Origin: an uncultured Spirochaetaceae bacterium
GTDB taxonomy: Bacteria; Spirochaetota; Spirochaetia; Sphaerochaetales; Sphaerochaetaceae
NCBI GenBank assembly: GCA_900315435.1
Contig: OMYY01000010.1
Span: 1-64,000 of the forward strand
Length of the DNA: 64,000 nucleotides
Direction of reading: 5' to 3'
Shown: one piece after another, positions 8,787-17,439 of the stretch
Numbering within the stretch: the first letter of the stretch is position 1
Layout of the letters: each line of letters opens with the position of its first letter
Notes under the pieces: generated by a model
The model's input: the letters and a program-made list of their open reading frames with translations, nothing else
Told to the model about the DNA's origin: nothing
The model's database searches: none
Translations under genes and position numbers: made by a program

Positions 8787-9950
8787 ATGAAAAAGGTAGT
8801 GGTCGCTGGTTCGCTTGTGCTGGACATTGAGCCGATTCCTGTCCCTGGCGGGGATTTCTCTTTTCTGCCGGGACGGAAGACAGGCGTTTCTTCCATTGTC
8901 TTCAATCTTGGCGGTGTCGTGGGCAACACCGGCGTGGCTCTCGCGCGGCTCGGCATGCCGACTTTCCTGCTGGGCAAGGTGGGTGAGGACGTCGGGGGAC
9001 GAATCGTCAGCGATTTGCTCGGTCGGCTGAATGTCCCGAATAGGCTGGAAAAGGTCTCCACGCTTCCGACGTCCACTTCGATTGTCCTGCCCGGACCGAA
9101 CGGGGAGCGGATGATTCTCCAAAGCAAAGGAGCCGGACAATCCTTCATTCCCGAAGACATAGCTCCTCAGCTGCTTTCTGGTGTTTCCCTGCTCCATTTT
9201 GGCAATCCGCCATCGATGAGGACGCTGTGGAGCGAGCGTGGAAAGGGGTTGGTGAAACTGCTGGGCAAAGTGAGGGACTGCGACGTCGCGACCAGTCTCG
9301 GCATCTGCATGCCGGATATTGAGGGCGAGGCTGGCAAACAGAACTGGAAGGCGATTCTTGCCAGGAGCCTGCCGTTGGTCGACCTGTTCCTCCCCGACAT
9401 CGAGGATCTGCTTTTCATGCTGGAGAGACCACTTTTCGACCGGCTGCGACAGGAAGCAAGTGCCATTGACGCCTTGGATCTTCCCTTGATTCCCATTCTG
9501 GCGGACGAGCTTATCGCCATGGGAACAGGCGTGGTCTGCATCAAGATCGGCAAATACGGCCTCTATCTTCGTACCGCGGGGAAAGAGCGGATTTCCCGTA
9601 TCTGCAGCCTGTTCGACACACCCAGCATGGTCTCGGCATGGAGCGACCAGTCGCTCTGGATTCCGCCCTGTCATGTGCCGCATATCATCTCGACCAAAGG
9701 GGCGAGGGATACCGCCACTGCCGGGTTCCTTGCCGCAGTATTGAGCGGGCATGGACCGATGGAAGCGCTCGTGCTCGCATCCCAGACTGCCGCCCGGTGC
9801 CTCATGGGGGTGGATGCCACGAGCAATATTCCCAGCCTGTCCGAACTGGAAAAGGAACAATCGGTGCGCTTCGAGCATTTCGCCATCGCTTCCGGCTGGC
9901 GGAAGCAAGGGTTTGTCTATTTCCGGGAGACGGAAGAGGGAAAAGCCTAG
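8787..9950 (+). CDS. PfkB/ribokinase family carbohydrate kinase, variant active site
   Basis: 387 residues, longer than the usual 300-330 of ribokinase-type kinases. The N-terminus (VVVAGSLVLDIEPIPVPGGD) and GGVVGNTGVALARLGMPTFL are typical substrate-side motifs. The C-terminal anion-hole/catalytic motif, normally GAGD, reads STKGARDTATAGFLAAVL. The catalytic Asp is kept, but the preceding Gly is Arg. The start is set by GGAAGGAGAAGC at 8787. It is co-transcribed with the GntR regulator. Substrate unknown; the Arg may alter phosphate-site specificity. Confidence 0.8.
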   Translation: MKKVVVAGSLVLDIEPIPVPGGDFSFLPGRKTGVSSIVFNLGGVVGNTGVALARLGMPTFLLGKVGEDVGGRIVSDLLGRLNVPNRLEKVSTLPTSTSIVLPGPNGERMILQSKGAGQSFIPEDIAPQLLSGVSLLHFGNPPSMRTLWSERGKGLVKLLGKVRDCDVATSLGICMPDIEGEAGKQNWKAILARSLPLVDLFLPDIEDLLFMLERPLFDRLRQEASAIDALDLPLIPILADELIAMGTGVVCIKIGKYGLYLRTAGKERISRICSLFDTPSMVSAWSDQSLWIPPCHVPHIISTKGARDTATAGFLAAVLSGHGPMEALVLASQTAARCLMGVDATSNIPSLSELEKEQSVRFEHFAIASGWRKQGFVYFRETEEGKA

Positions 9951-10014
9951 GGCGATGCGCTTGCCGTCTTGTCTCCCAAAAGCCATACTAAGGGGAACGG
10001 GGAGCGTAGAGGCA

Positions 10015-10530
10015 ATGGCAGAAACTGTGGTGGTCCGTCGGGCGAGGGGGGATGATGCGGGGGCGCTGATCGATCATACCAAGATTGTCGGCGGCGAATC
10101 CGACAACCTTACTTTCGGTAGCGAGGGCATCCAGAAAACCGTGGAGCAGGAGCGGGAGCTGATCGAGTCCCTTGTGGACTCTTCTTCGTCCATCTTCCTT
10201 GTTGCCGTCATGGAGGGACAGATTGTCGGGACTTGCAACTTCAACGCTTTTGTCCGGCACAAGCGCATCTCCCACCGTGGCGAGTTCGGTATCGCCGTCC
10301 AGAAACGGGCTTGGGGAAAGGGTGTCGGCACCATGCTGATGGCCAGGATGCTGGACTTCGCAAAGCGCACCGCCCATGTGGAGGTGGTCTCCTGCGAAGT
10401 GCGTAGCGACAATCTTCGCGCCATCGCCTTGTACCGGAAGTTCGGTTTCGGGAAGGTCGGTACCTTCCATAAGTTCTTCAAGATTGGCGACACTTACGCC
10501 GATTGCGATTTGATGAATCTCTATGTGTGA
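10015..10530 (+). CDS. GNAT family N-acetyltransferase
   Basis: 171 residues covering a full GNAT fold. The acetyl-CoA pyrophosphate loop reads QKRAWGKGVGTMLMARMLDF (Q/R-x-x-G-x-G/A pattern), and the C-terminal motif B region is DNLRAIALYRKFGFGKVGTF, as in RimI/RimJ-like and YhhY-like acetyltransferases. The ATG at 10015 was preferred over the longer open frame, which overlaps the kinase gene. It follows the kinase by 64 bases and may be read through from it. Substrate cannot be inferred. Confidence 0.82.
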   Translation: MAETVVVRRARGDDAGALIDHTKIVGGESDNLTFGSEGIQKTVEQERELIESLVDSSSSIFLVAVMEGQIVGTCNFNAFVRHKRISHRGEFGIAVQKRAWGKGVGTMLMARMLDFAKRTAHVEVVSCEVRSDNLRAIALYRKFGFGKVGTFHKFFKIGDTYADCDLMNLYV

Positions 10531-10617
10531 TATGTCCAAAGGTCCGGATGCCTTGGAATGAAATGCTTGCTTGCAGGTTGACCCGCAAGCCGCAATACGA
10601 GAAGGAGTGTGTCGAGC

Positions 10618-11058
10618 ATGTTGCAGGAAGGTTCTCAGGCACCACAGTTCAGGTTGCCTGACCAGGAAGGAAACGTCCATAGCTTGGACGAATACCGGGG
10701 GCAGAAGGTCATCCTCTATTTCTACCCGAAGGATATGACATCGGGATGCACCAAGCAGGCCTGCGGCTTTGCCGAGCGCTATCCCCAGTTCAGGGAGAAG
10801 GGCGCTGTCATCCTCGGGGTAAGCAAGGACAGTATCGCTTCCCACAAGAAGTTCGGGGAGAAATACCATCTGCCGTTCACGTTGCTGGCAGACCCGGAAA
10901 TGCAGACGCACAAGGCCTATGACGTGCTGGAGGTGAAAGAGGGAAAAGCCAAAACCATCCGCACGACCTACCTGATTGATGAGAAGGGAACCATCGTCAA
11001 GGCGATGGGAAAGGTGAAGGCGGCAGAAAATCCGGGAGAGCTGCTTGCCTTGGTGTGA
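10618..11058 (+). CDS. bcp: Thioredoxin-dependent peroxiredoxin, Bcp/PrxQ type
   Basis: 146 residues, normal for Bcp. It reduces hydroperoxides with thioredoxin in the cytoplasm. The peroxidatic Cys44 sits in YPKDMTSGCTKQACGF, with a resolving Cys49 five residues on, the atypical 2-Cys arrangement of PrxQ. A GTG at 10609 is in frame, but the ATG at 10618 has AAGGAG at better spacing. It suits an anaerobe that must survive brief oxygen exposure. Confidence 0.93.
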   Translation: MLQEGSQAPQFRLPDQEGNVHSLDEYRGQKVILYFYPKDMTSGCTKQACGFAERYPQFREKGAVILGVSKDSIASHKKFGEKYHLPFTLLADPEMQTHKAYDVLEVKEGKAKTIRTTYLIDEKGTIVKAMGKVKAAENPGELLALV

Positions 11059-11148
11059 TGTCCTGTTGGCCTTGGTCGGAATTTCAGGAAACCATGGAGT
11101 TCCCTATCCGATAATATATTGACTACGAGGGTCGTGGGGGAGAAACAG

Positions 11149-11331
11149 ATGAGCGAAAAAGAACAAATTCTGGATGTGATGAGAAAGGCTGGCCAGCCGT
11201 TGAATGCAGGCAAGGTCGCTGAACTGACCGGGCTGGACCGGAAGGTCGTGGACAAGGCGTTTGCGGAGATGAAGAAAGCGGGAGAGATCGTATCTCCGGT
11301 ACGGTGCAAGTGGGAACCGGCAGTCAAATAA
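11149..11331 (+). CDS. Small winged-helix DNA-binding protein
   Basis: 60 residues. EKEQILDVMRKAGQPLNAGK, then VAELTGLDRKVVDKAFAEMK and a wing-like GEIVSPVRCKWEP make a minimal winged helix of the MarR/ArsR-like kind without any dimerisation or ligand domain. GGGGGAGAAACAG precedes the ATG at 11149. It lies alone between bcp and the pectinase-like gene. A regulator or nucleic-acid-binding role is likely from the fold only. Confidence 0.7.
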   Translation: MSEKEQILDVMRKAGQPLNAGKVAELTGLDRKVVDKAFAEMKKAGEIVSPVRCKWEPAVK

Positions 11332-11407
11332 GAGGGATTCCTGTGCGAAGACTATCCTTCTTGTGTAAGAGGAACGGGGGCCAGGGCTGACTTCCCAAGG
11401 GTATGCG

Positions 11408-12730
11408 ATGATACACCATATCTCTGTGCAGCAGCCCAGTTTCCCGGACCGTTTTCTTTCCCTTTTGGATCTTGACCATGCCAAGGATGAGTTTTCTTTC
11501 AAGGCGGGGAGAACCAATGGTCGCTCAATCCAGAAGGGAATCGACTCGCTTTCCGCCCAAGGGGGCGGAACGTTGGGCATACCCGCCGGATTCTGGGCGT
11601 GCTCTCCAATCGTCCTGAAGTCGGGTGTACAGCTTCGTCTGGAACGGGGAGCCCTGCTCAAATTCATCAAGCACAAGGAAGATTACCCTCTGGTTGTTAC
11701 CGACTATGAAGGCCAGAGCGCCATCCGTACCGTCTCTCCGATTTCCAGCGAGGGCGCGGTCAATATCGCCATCACGGGCGCCGGAATGATTGACGGCAGC
11801 GGTGATCTTTGGCGCCCTGTCAAGCGGTTCAAGGTCACCGATTCCCAGTGGAACACGCTCCTCGATAAGGGTGGCAAAGTGCTTGCAGGCAAGGAACTGG
11901 TCTGGTTCCCGACCGAGACCAGCTATCTGGGAGCCCTACGGTTGGCGGCCGGGAAAGGGGAGGACGATCTTCAAAGCGCCCAGTCCTCTTGGGATTTCTA
12001 TCGTCCGGTGCTGGTCGATTTGAAGCATTCCAGGCAGGTGTTGCTTCAAGGGGTCACCTTCACCGATTCCCCGGCATGGTGCATCCACACCTATTTCTGC
12101 GAGGATGTGACCGTTGACGGAATCCAGGTCAAGAATGCTTACTGGGCCCAGAATGGTGACGGGATCGACGTGGAGTCATGCCGGAACGTCGAGATCAAGG
12201 ATAGTGTTTTCGAAACGGGGGACGACGCCATCTGCCTGAAAAGCGGGAAGAACGCCCAAGCCCGGAAAACTCCGGGGCCGTGCGAACTGGTGTGGATTCA
12301 TGATTGTACCGTCTTTCAGGGCCATGGGGGATTCGTCATCGGGAGCGAGATGTCGCGTGGGGTCAGAGACATTCTTGTCCAGCGTTGCCTTTTCCTTGCC
12401 ACTGATGTTGGGGTGCGCGTTAAGAGCGCCCTCGGGCGGGGCGGCGTGGTCGAGGATATCGACATCCAGGATATCCGGATGGTCGGCATCAAGCACGAAT
12501 CCATCATCCTTACCATGGGATATGCGCTGAACTCGATAACCATGGACGAGCAACCCGTCCAGGAGAGCGAGGAGGACATCCCCCTTTTCCGGGATATCCA
12601 CATGGATGGAATGTGTTTCCTTGGCCAACAGGCAAAACTCCGGATTGTTCCGCTACCGGGCAGGGATGATGCAATCCAGAGAATCACAGTCAATGGTACT
12701 CTCTATAATGGGGCGGTACTTGTTGATTGA
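11408..12730 (+). CDS. Glycoside hydrolase family 28 (polygalacturonase-like)
   Basis: 440 residues folding as a right-handed beta-helix. The GH28 catalytic motifs are visible: NGDGIDVESC (about 250), TGDDAICLKSG (about 270), GHGG (about 305) and RVKS (about 336, the usual RIK). The expected product cleaves alpha-1,4-galacturonides or related rhamnogalacturonan fragments. There is no signal peptide, so it probably acts in the cytoplasm on imported oligogalacturonides, usually as an exo-enzyme. A small membrane protein gene follows after 29 bases. Confidence 0.88.
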   Translation: MIHHISVQQPSFPDRFLSLLDLDHAKDEFSFKAGRTNGRSIQKGIDSLSAQGGGTLGIPAGFWACSPIVLKSGVQLRLERGALLKFIKHKEDYPLVVTDYEGQSAIRTVSPISSEGAVNIAITGAGMIDGSGDLWRPVKRFKVTDSQWNTLLDKGGKVLAGKELVWFPTETSYLGALRLAAGKGEDDLQSAQSSWDFYRPVLVDLKHSRQVLLQGVTFTDSPAWCIHTYFCEDVTVDGIQVKNAYWAQNGDGIDVESCRNVEIKDSVFETGDDAICLKSGKNAQARKTPGPCELVWIHDCTVFQGHGGFVIGSEMSRGVRDILVQRCLFLATDVGVRVKSALGRGGVVEDIDIQDIRMVGIKHESIILTMGYALNSITMDEQPVQESEEDIPLFRDIHMDGMCFLGQQAKLRIVPLPGRDDAIQRITVNGTLYNGAVLVD

Positions 12731-12759
12731 ACGAGTTGACAAAAGCAAGAGGAGGCTTC

Positions 12760-13116
12760 ATGTCCGTAATCACTATCATTCTGGCGGCCCTGACCGCTGT
12801 GGAGTGTTTCTTCATCTTCTACTTGGAGACAATCGCCACTACCTCACAGAAGACTTCCAGGGTTTTTGGAATGAGCATCGACGAGCTGAACCGGAAATCG
12901 GTGGATGTGCTCTTCAAGAACCAAGGCGTATATAATGGCCTGATTGGCGTGCTGATCCTGCTTTCGCTCTTTGTGTTTGCCAGCAAGATGGCGGTCATTT
13001 GCCTGATGGGGTACATCGTGGCGGTAGCCATATACGGCAGCTTCACCAGTAATCCCAAAATCATCCTGATGCAGGGAGGGTTGCCAATCCTTACGTTGGT
13101 TTCCTGTTTGTTCTGA
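12760..13116 (+). CDS. DUF1304 family small membrane protein
   Basis: 118 residues with four predicted transmembrane helices (about 4-25, 47-70, 74-95 and 98-116) and the FGMSIDELNRKSVDVLFKNQGVYNG loop region between helices one and two, characteristic of DUF1304. The start at 12760 follows AGAGGAGGCTTC. Function is unknown. It probably shares a transcript with the GH28 gene. Confidence 0.78.
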   Translation: MSVITIILAALTAVECFFIFYLETIATTSQKTSRVFGMSIDELNRKSVDVLFKNQGVYNGLIGVLILLSLFVFASKMAVICLMGYIVAVAIYGSFTSNPKIILMQGGLPILTLVSCLF

Positions 13117-13207
13117 TACCGACACAGGCTAAAAGCCGAGGTTCCCGCATCGGGAAAGAGTGTCTGTACCGTTGTGACTGGACGGCAGGTTCCTCGCAGA
13201 AGAAGTT

Positions 13208-13240
13208 GCGGAATCTCCCTGTCGGAAGGGAAGATTCCGC
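13208..13240. terminator. Strong hairpin between convergent genes
   Basis: GCGGAATCT pairs with AGATTCCGC, and an inner CCCT pairs with AGGG around a six-base loop. It lies between the ends of the DUF1304 gene (+) and the aldolase gene (-). Neither side has a clear T-run, so it may be a bidirectional 3' stabiliser rather than an efficient intrinsic terminator. Confidence 0.45.
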
Positions 13241-13259
13241 CTGGGAAGGAATGGCTTGG

Positions 13260-14177
13260 TTATTCAGTCTGTCCGATGGCGCATTTGCTGGTCAGCAGCC
13301 CGATTTTGTTGACCGGCTTGAACAGCGAAGCCTTGCCAGCGCTACCCGTGAGGTCAATCCAATGCTCCAGCGCCTTCTTTACCGCATTCTCTTCTTCCAT
13401 CATCAGCTGGATGTAATCCATTTTGGGATTTGCCTTGAGCTGGCTGATCAGCTCGTTCCTGCAAGCGGAGAACATGTCTGTGACCACGTTGACCTTGTTG
13501 ATGCCAGCCTCGACGGCTTTCATGATGTTCTCGTCTCCGCTTCCGCTCCCGCCATGCAAGGCGATCGGCATGCCTCCGGTGCTATCCTTGCAGGCCTTGA
13601 TGCAGTCGAAGTTGATATGGGGGATGATGCCGGCAGGATAGTCTCCATGGGCGGTACCGACGGCGATGGCGATGCAATCCACACCGGTCCGCCTGACAAA
13701 GTTTGCGGCGTCCTTCGGATCGGTATAGATCCCTTTCTTGTCGTCACCGTTCATGGCGATGCCGACATGCCCGAGCTCGCCCTCGATGCCCATGCCAAAC
13801 TGGTGGCATAGATCGGCGTAGGCCTTGGTCTTTGCGATGTTCTCCTCCATGGGAAGCAGGGAGCCATCATACATGATGGAGGTGAATCCATTTCGGAACG
13901 CATACATGACCCGTTCGTCGTCATTGCCGTGGTCGAGGCAGGTGGCGATAGGGACGGTCGCGTACTCGGCGAGCTTCTTGATCATAGGAATCAAGAGTTC
14001 CGCTTTTGCATGGCGGCGCATCATGTTTTGCCCGAACAGGAAAATGACCGGCGCGTTTTTTTCAGATGCCGCAAGCACCATGCCCCGTGCCATTTCAAGA
14101 TTGATGGGACTGGTTGCGATAACTGCGTAGTGATTCGCCGCAGCGTTCGCAAGAATTGTTTTCATGTCTGTATACAT
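13260..14177 (-). CDS. Class II ketose-bisphosphate aldolase (first of three)
   Basis: 305 residues. A zinc-dependent aldolase expected to split fructose-1,6- or tagatose-1,6-bisphosphate, or a related ketose phosphate, into DHAP and an aldehyde. Zinc and catalytic residues are visible: LDHGND, EGELGHVG, VGTAHGDY and ALHGGSGSGD, then NKVNVVTD for phosphate binding. The start at 14177 follows AAGGAG. It is transcribed divergently from the sugar-importer operon beginning at 14382, and the shared 204-base region suggests joint control. It is closer to the GatY/KbaY style than to glycolytic FbaA, but exact substrate is unproven. Confidence 0.87.
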   Translation of the reverse strand: MYTDMKTILANAAANHYAVIATSPINLEMARGMVLAASEKNAPVIFLFGQNMMRRHAKAELLIPMIKKLAEYATVPIATCLDHGNDDERVMYAFRNGFTSIMYDGSLLPMEENIAKTKAYADLCHQFGMGIEGELGHVGIAMNGDDKKGIYTDPKDAANFVRRTGVDCIAIAVGTAHGDYPAGIIPHINFDCIKACKDSTGGMPIALHGGSGSGDENIMKAVEAGINKVNVVTDMFSACRNELISQLKANPKMDYIQLMMEEENAVKKALEHWIDLTGSAGKASLFKPVNKIGLLTSKCAIGQTE

Positions 14178-14264
14178 AAGAGTTTTTCTCCTTCTTTTGA
14201 TATGTTGATTTACCAATCCACAATAGCTTGGAAGCTTCTTCCATACAAGTACCAGTATGTGTTC

Positions 14265-14336
14265 TGTCAAAATGTTTCCAAAAGGTTTGACAACTTCTAA
14301 AAGAGGGTGTTAACTGAGACATGGTTACAAATGTAA
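14265..14336. promoter_or_regulatory. Divergent promoter region with candidate operator
   Basis: A minus-strand TTGACA (complement of 14265-14270) points towards the aldolase, and a plus-strand TTGACA (14287-14292) with a weak TTAACT 17 bases on points towards the importer operon. Downstream, TTACA-AA-TGTAA (14325-14336) is a perfect inverted repeat. It is a candidate site for the SorC regulator encoded in the operon. Confidence 0.4.
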
Positions 14337-14381
14337 TTAATGTTGGTTAGAATTGTAACTTGTAAAAAGGAAGGTATCATC

Positions 14382-15653
14382 ATGAAGAAAAGTGTGTTGC
14401 TGGCAGGTGTGGCCCTTTTGATGGGAACCATGCTCTTCGCGCAAGGGTCCTCGGAGTCCTCCCCGAAATCAGCGGGAGGCACAGGTGCAAAAACAAAAGT
14501 CCGTGTGATGGTCTGGACATCTTCTTATGACCAGAAACTGGGTCCGAACAACATCGAACAACGCTTCGAAGAGGCATATCCCCAATACGACTTGGAATTT
14601 GATAAAATCGAATACGATTCGCTGGATAAACAGACCCTGCTCTCCCATAACACAGGAAACGATTACGACGTGATCATGGTTAACCATTCATCGCTTCCGA
14701 TGTTCGTCTCGGGCAATGTCGTCGCCCCTATGGACGATATCGTTTCGAATCTCGATATGCAGTATTATTCGAGGAAAGCGGTGGATGCGAGTAAGTTCGA
14801 TGGGCATTGGTATGGTATTCCGTTCGATCCCGATTGCCGCATCCTCGCCTACAATGCAAAAATCATTAAGGAATTGGGCTTCGAGCCTCCAAAAACAACG
14901 GATGACGTCTTGAAGATTGCTAAGGCTGGGTTTGAAAAAGGTTACTATGCAATGGCCGGCGGATTGAACCGTTCGACATTCTGCGTCTATGACCTCGGGG
15001 GATTCATGCTTTGCTGGGGTATCAACGTGTACAAGCAGGATGCGAATGGCAAGTATGTGTGCCAGCTCAATACGCCGGAAGCTGTTGATTATATGCATTG
15101 GGCACAGGAAATGTACGCCTGTATGCCACATGACGGGAACCTTGACAACTCCACGGCTCGTTCTTGGTTCGCACAGGGCAAGGTTCTGATGCTGTGGTGG
15201 ACGCCGAGCCAGATTGCAAGCGTGCTTCCGAAATTCGAGCATCGCGAGGATTGCCAGTTCTCAGAAATGCCGCTTGGTCCGACGGGAGTGAATGGCTCTG
15301 CCATGGGTGGCTATATGTGGTCTATCGGTTCCGGGGCCAAGAACCCAGAAGGAGCGAAAGCGTTTGTTTCGTGGGCTTTGCAGCCAGATATGCAGGGGCA
15401 GATTTGCCGCGGACTTCCTGCAGACTCACGAGCGTACGACTATCCGCCATACAATATCCCTGAGTATGACATGTTCCGCACCCAGATTGCCAAGGCTGAG
15501 TATCCCTGCCCGCTTACCAGCGTGCTACCTCAGGTCTTCGATACTTGGAACAGGACCTATGCCCGTTGCATGATGGGAGAGATTACTCCGGAAGAAGCCT
15601 GTCAGATCGGATATAAGGAAGTCCAGGCAGTGCTGGATACCATCAACAAATAA
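14382..15653 (+). CDS. Sugar ABC importer solute-binding protein (CUT1 type)
   Basis: 423 residues beginning with a signal peptide (MKKSVLLAGVALLMGTMLFA, then QGSSES). It should capture a mono- or oligosaccharide in the periplasm and deliver it to the two permeases that follow. The family 1 binding-protein layout is seen in VMVWTSSYDQKLGPNNIEQR, YDVIMVNHSSLP and GHWYGIPFDPDCRILAYNAK. The start at 14382 follows AAAAAGGAAGG. It is the first gene of an operon with permeases, SorC regulator, kinases and an aldolase, so the ligand is probably a sugar degraded through a ketose bisphosphate. Confidence 0.88.
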   Translation: MKKSVLLAGVALLMGTMLFAQGSSESSPKSAGGTGAKTKVRVMVWTSSYDQKLGPNNIEQRFEEAYPQYDLEFDKIEYDSLDKQTLLSHNTGNDYDVIMVNHSSLPMFVSGNVVAPMDDIVSNLDMQYYSRKAVDASKFDGHWYGIPFDPDCRILAYNAKIIKELGFEPPKTTDDVLKIAKAGFEKGYYAMAGGLNRSTFCVYDLGGFMLCWGINVYKQDANGKYVCQLNTPEAVDYMHWAQEMYACMPHDGNLDNSTARSWFAQGKVLMLWWTPSQIASVLPKFEHREDCQFSEMPLGPTGVNGSAMGGYMWSIGSGAKNPEGAKAFVSWALQPDMQGQICRGLPADSRAYDYPPYNIPEYDMFRTQIAKAEYPCPLTSVLPQVFDTWNRTYARCMMGEITPEEACQIGYKEVQAVLDTINK

Positions 15654-15666
15654 GTACGCAATGCGT

Positions 15667-15696
15667 AATCCTGCCAGCCTTCGGGCAGGCAGGATT
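15667..15696 (+). promoter_or_regulatory. UUCG hairpin between binding-protein and permease genes
   Basis: AATCCTGCC-A-GCC, loop TTCG, GGC-A-GGCAGGATT: twelve base pairs, one A/A mismatch and a very stable UUCG tetraloop. It ends 14 bases before the permease start. There is no T-run. Position and form suggest mRNA 3'-end stabilisation or partial attenuation, giving more binding protein than permease. Confidence 0.6.
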
Positions 15697-15710
15697 GCAA
15701 AAGGATTCCT

Positions 15711-16598
15711 ATGAAGAAATCGCCAGCCCAAAAACTGTTGCCCTATCTGTTGATTGCCCCGGCATTCATCATGATAGGAGTATTTCTGCTCTATCCTATG
15801 GTAGATAACTTGGTTCTGAGTTTCTACAACTATAGCCTTGCCTCAGTCAACCGTCCATTCGTTGGCTTCCAGAACTATAGCAAGATGGCCCACGAGGCAC
15901 GAATGTGGCAGGCAGTGGGGAGAACCGGGGTGTGGACAGCGACCAACCTGGTGCTGGCGATTATCCTTGGAGTAGGTACTGCGTTGTTGCTTTTTTCTGG
16001 TTTTCATGGGAGCGGAGTCTTGAAGTCGTTCGTCCTGATTCCGTGGATTCTTCCCTCTGTTGTTACTGGCTATATCTTTTCGTTGATGATGAACGAGAAG
16101 GCAGGCATCATTACCTGGCTGTTGCGCTCGTCCTGCTTGGTAGATCAGAATTTCTCCTTCTTCAACAACGGGCCTCTTTCCATGCTGGCGGCAATCCTTG
16201 CCAATGTCTGGCGGGCATTTCCGTTTTTCACGCTGATGATTTATGCGAAGCTGTGTACCATCCCAACCGATCAGGTGGAGGCGGCAAAGCTTGAAGGAGC
16301 AAATGGTGCCAAGTTGTTCTGGTATGTGCTTCTTCCATTCATCCGCGAGGTGCTCTTCTCTTGTGTTTTCCTCTGCTTCATCTGGACATTCAACGCCTAC
16401 GATATCATGAAGGTCATGACCAACGGCGGACCCGCCGACATGACGACGACCATGTCCATCCTCATCCAGAGGGAAGCGTTCTCGTATTTTTCGCTGAGCA
16501 ATGCATCGACCATGAGCGTCTATGCGTTCCTCATCATGATCTTTGTCATCTGTATCGGCAAAATTCTGGGAATGTGCTGGAGGAAATACCATGAGTAA
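15711..16598 (+). CDS. Sugar ABC importer permease 1 (MalF-like)
   Basis: 295 residues with six predicted helices. The coupling loop that docks the ATPase is EAAKLEGANGAKLFWYVLLP (EAA-x3-G-x9-I-x-LP pattern). It pairs with the next gene to form the membrane channel. Its 3' end overlaps the start of that gene by eight bases. No ATPase gene is found in the operon, so a shared MsmK/UgpC-like ATPase elsewhere is expected. Confidence 0.9.
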   Translation: MKKSPAQKLLPYLLIAPAFIMIGVFLLYPMVDNLVLSFYNYSLASVNRPFVGFQNYSKMAHEARMWQAVGRTGVWTATNLVLAIILGVGTALLLFSGFHGSGVLKSFVLIPWILPSVVTGYIFSLMMNEKAGIITWLLRSSCLVDQNFSFFNNGPLSMLAAILANVWRAFPFFTLMIYAKLCTIPTDQVEAAKLEGANGAKLFWYVLLPFIREVLFSCVFLCFIWTFNAYDIMKVMTNGGPADMTTTMSILIQREAFSYFSLSNASTMSVYAFLIMIFVICIGKILGMCWRKYHE

Positions 16599-17439
16599 TC
16601 AGCATCGGGCCATGAAACGTTCCACCGGAACGAACATCTTGATCTACCTGCTGGCAGTGGTGATGTTCCTTATCATTATTTTTCCGTTTTATTGGATTGT
16701 CTGCACCTCGTTCAAAGAGACTCTTGATATCTACGTGGTGCCTCCCGAGCTATTTCCCCGGCATTTTAACCTGACCAATTACCTCCTGGCCTTTTCGCGC
16801 TACGGTGTGCTACGTTATTTCCTCAACAGTTTGAAGGTCACGCTTACTACAGTAGTGGTTACCACGTTCATTGCCAACCTTGCCGCATTTGCCATGACCC
16901 GGATGGATTTTGTCGGGGCAAAGATGTTGCGGAAATTCCTTGGTCTGACGCAGATGTTCCCCGTCGTTGTCTTGCTGGTGCCTCTTTTTGTCTTCTGCAC
17001 GCGGGTACACCTGTACAACACGCTGCAATCGCTCATTCTTCCCTATATCGCGCTTCAACTGCCGGTCTCGATTATCCTGCAGTCGGGATACTACAAGGAC
17101 GTTCCTGATGCATTGGAAGAAGCCTCGCGGCTTGACGGATGCTCATCCCTGCAGGTTCTTTTTTACATTTTCCTACCATTGGTGGTGCCCGGAATCGTTG
17201 CTACCGGCGTATACACGTTCATCCAGGTCTGGCAGGAATTCCTTATCGCTTCCTCGTTGATTACGGACAGCAGTGCCTTTACTCTGACGGTTGGACTCAC
17301 TACCTTCAAGGGAGATGAGATGACAGACTGGGGTGCGTTGATGGCGACAAGCGTCATCATCGCCATTCCCGCGTTGATTCTGTTCAACCTGTCCCAGGAG
17401 TTCTTCATCAACCGTATCGCAGGGAGCGTCAAAGAATGA
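16591..17439 (+). CDS. Sugar ABC importer permease 2 (MalG-like)
   Basis: 282 residues with six predicted helices and the EAA loop EEASRLDGCSSLQVLFYIFL. The start ATG at 16591 follows GGAGG and lies inside the last codons of permease 1. Its own stop overlaps the start of the SorC regulator (ATGA). It forms a heterodimer with permease 1. The characteristic MalG-like N-terminus places an early helix (LLAVVMFLIIIFPFYWIVCT) before the periplasmic loop. Confidence 0.9.
   Translation: MSNQHRAMKRSTGTNILIYLLAVVMFLIIIFPFYWIVCTSFKETLDIYVVPPELFPRHFNLTNYLLAFSRYGVLRYFLNSLKVTLTTVVVTTFIANLAAFAMTRMDFVGAKMLRKFLGLTQMFPVVVLLVPLFVFCTRVHLYNTLQSLILPYIALQLPVSIILQSGYYKDVPDALEEASRLDGCSSLQVLFYIFLPLVVPGIVATGVYTFIQVWQEFLIASSLITDSSAFTLTVGLTTFKGDEMTDWGALMATSVIIAIPALILFNLSQEFFINRIAGSVKE

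Noticed and set aside
7773-9986. Long minus-strand open frame (737 codons) opposite the GntR and PfkB genes
   Set aside because: It lies antisense to two well-recognised genes, has no family resemblance, and is rich in Arg, His, Gln and Pro, typical of a shadow frame in GC-rich coding DNA.
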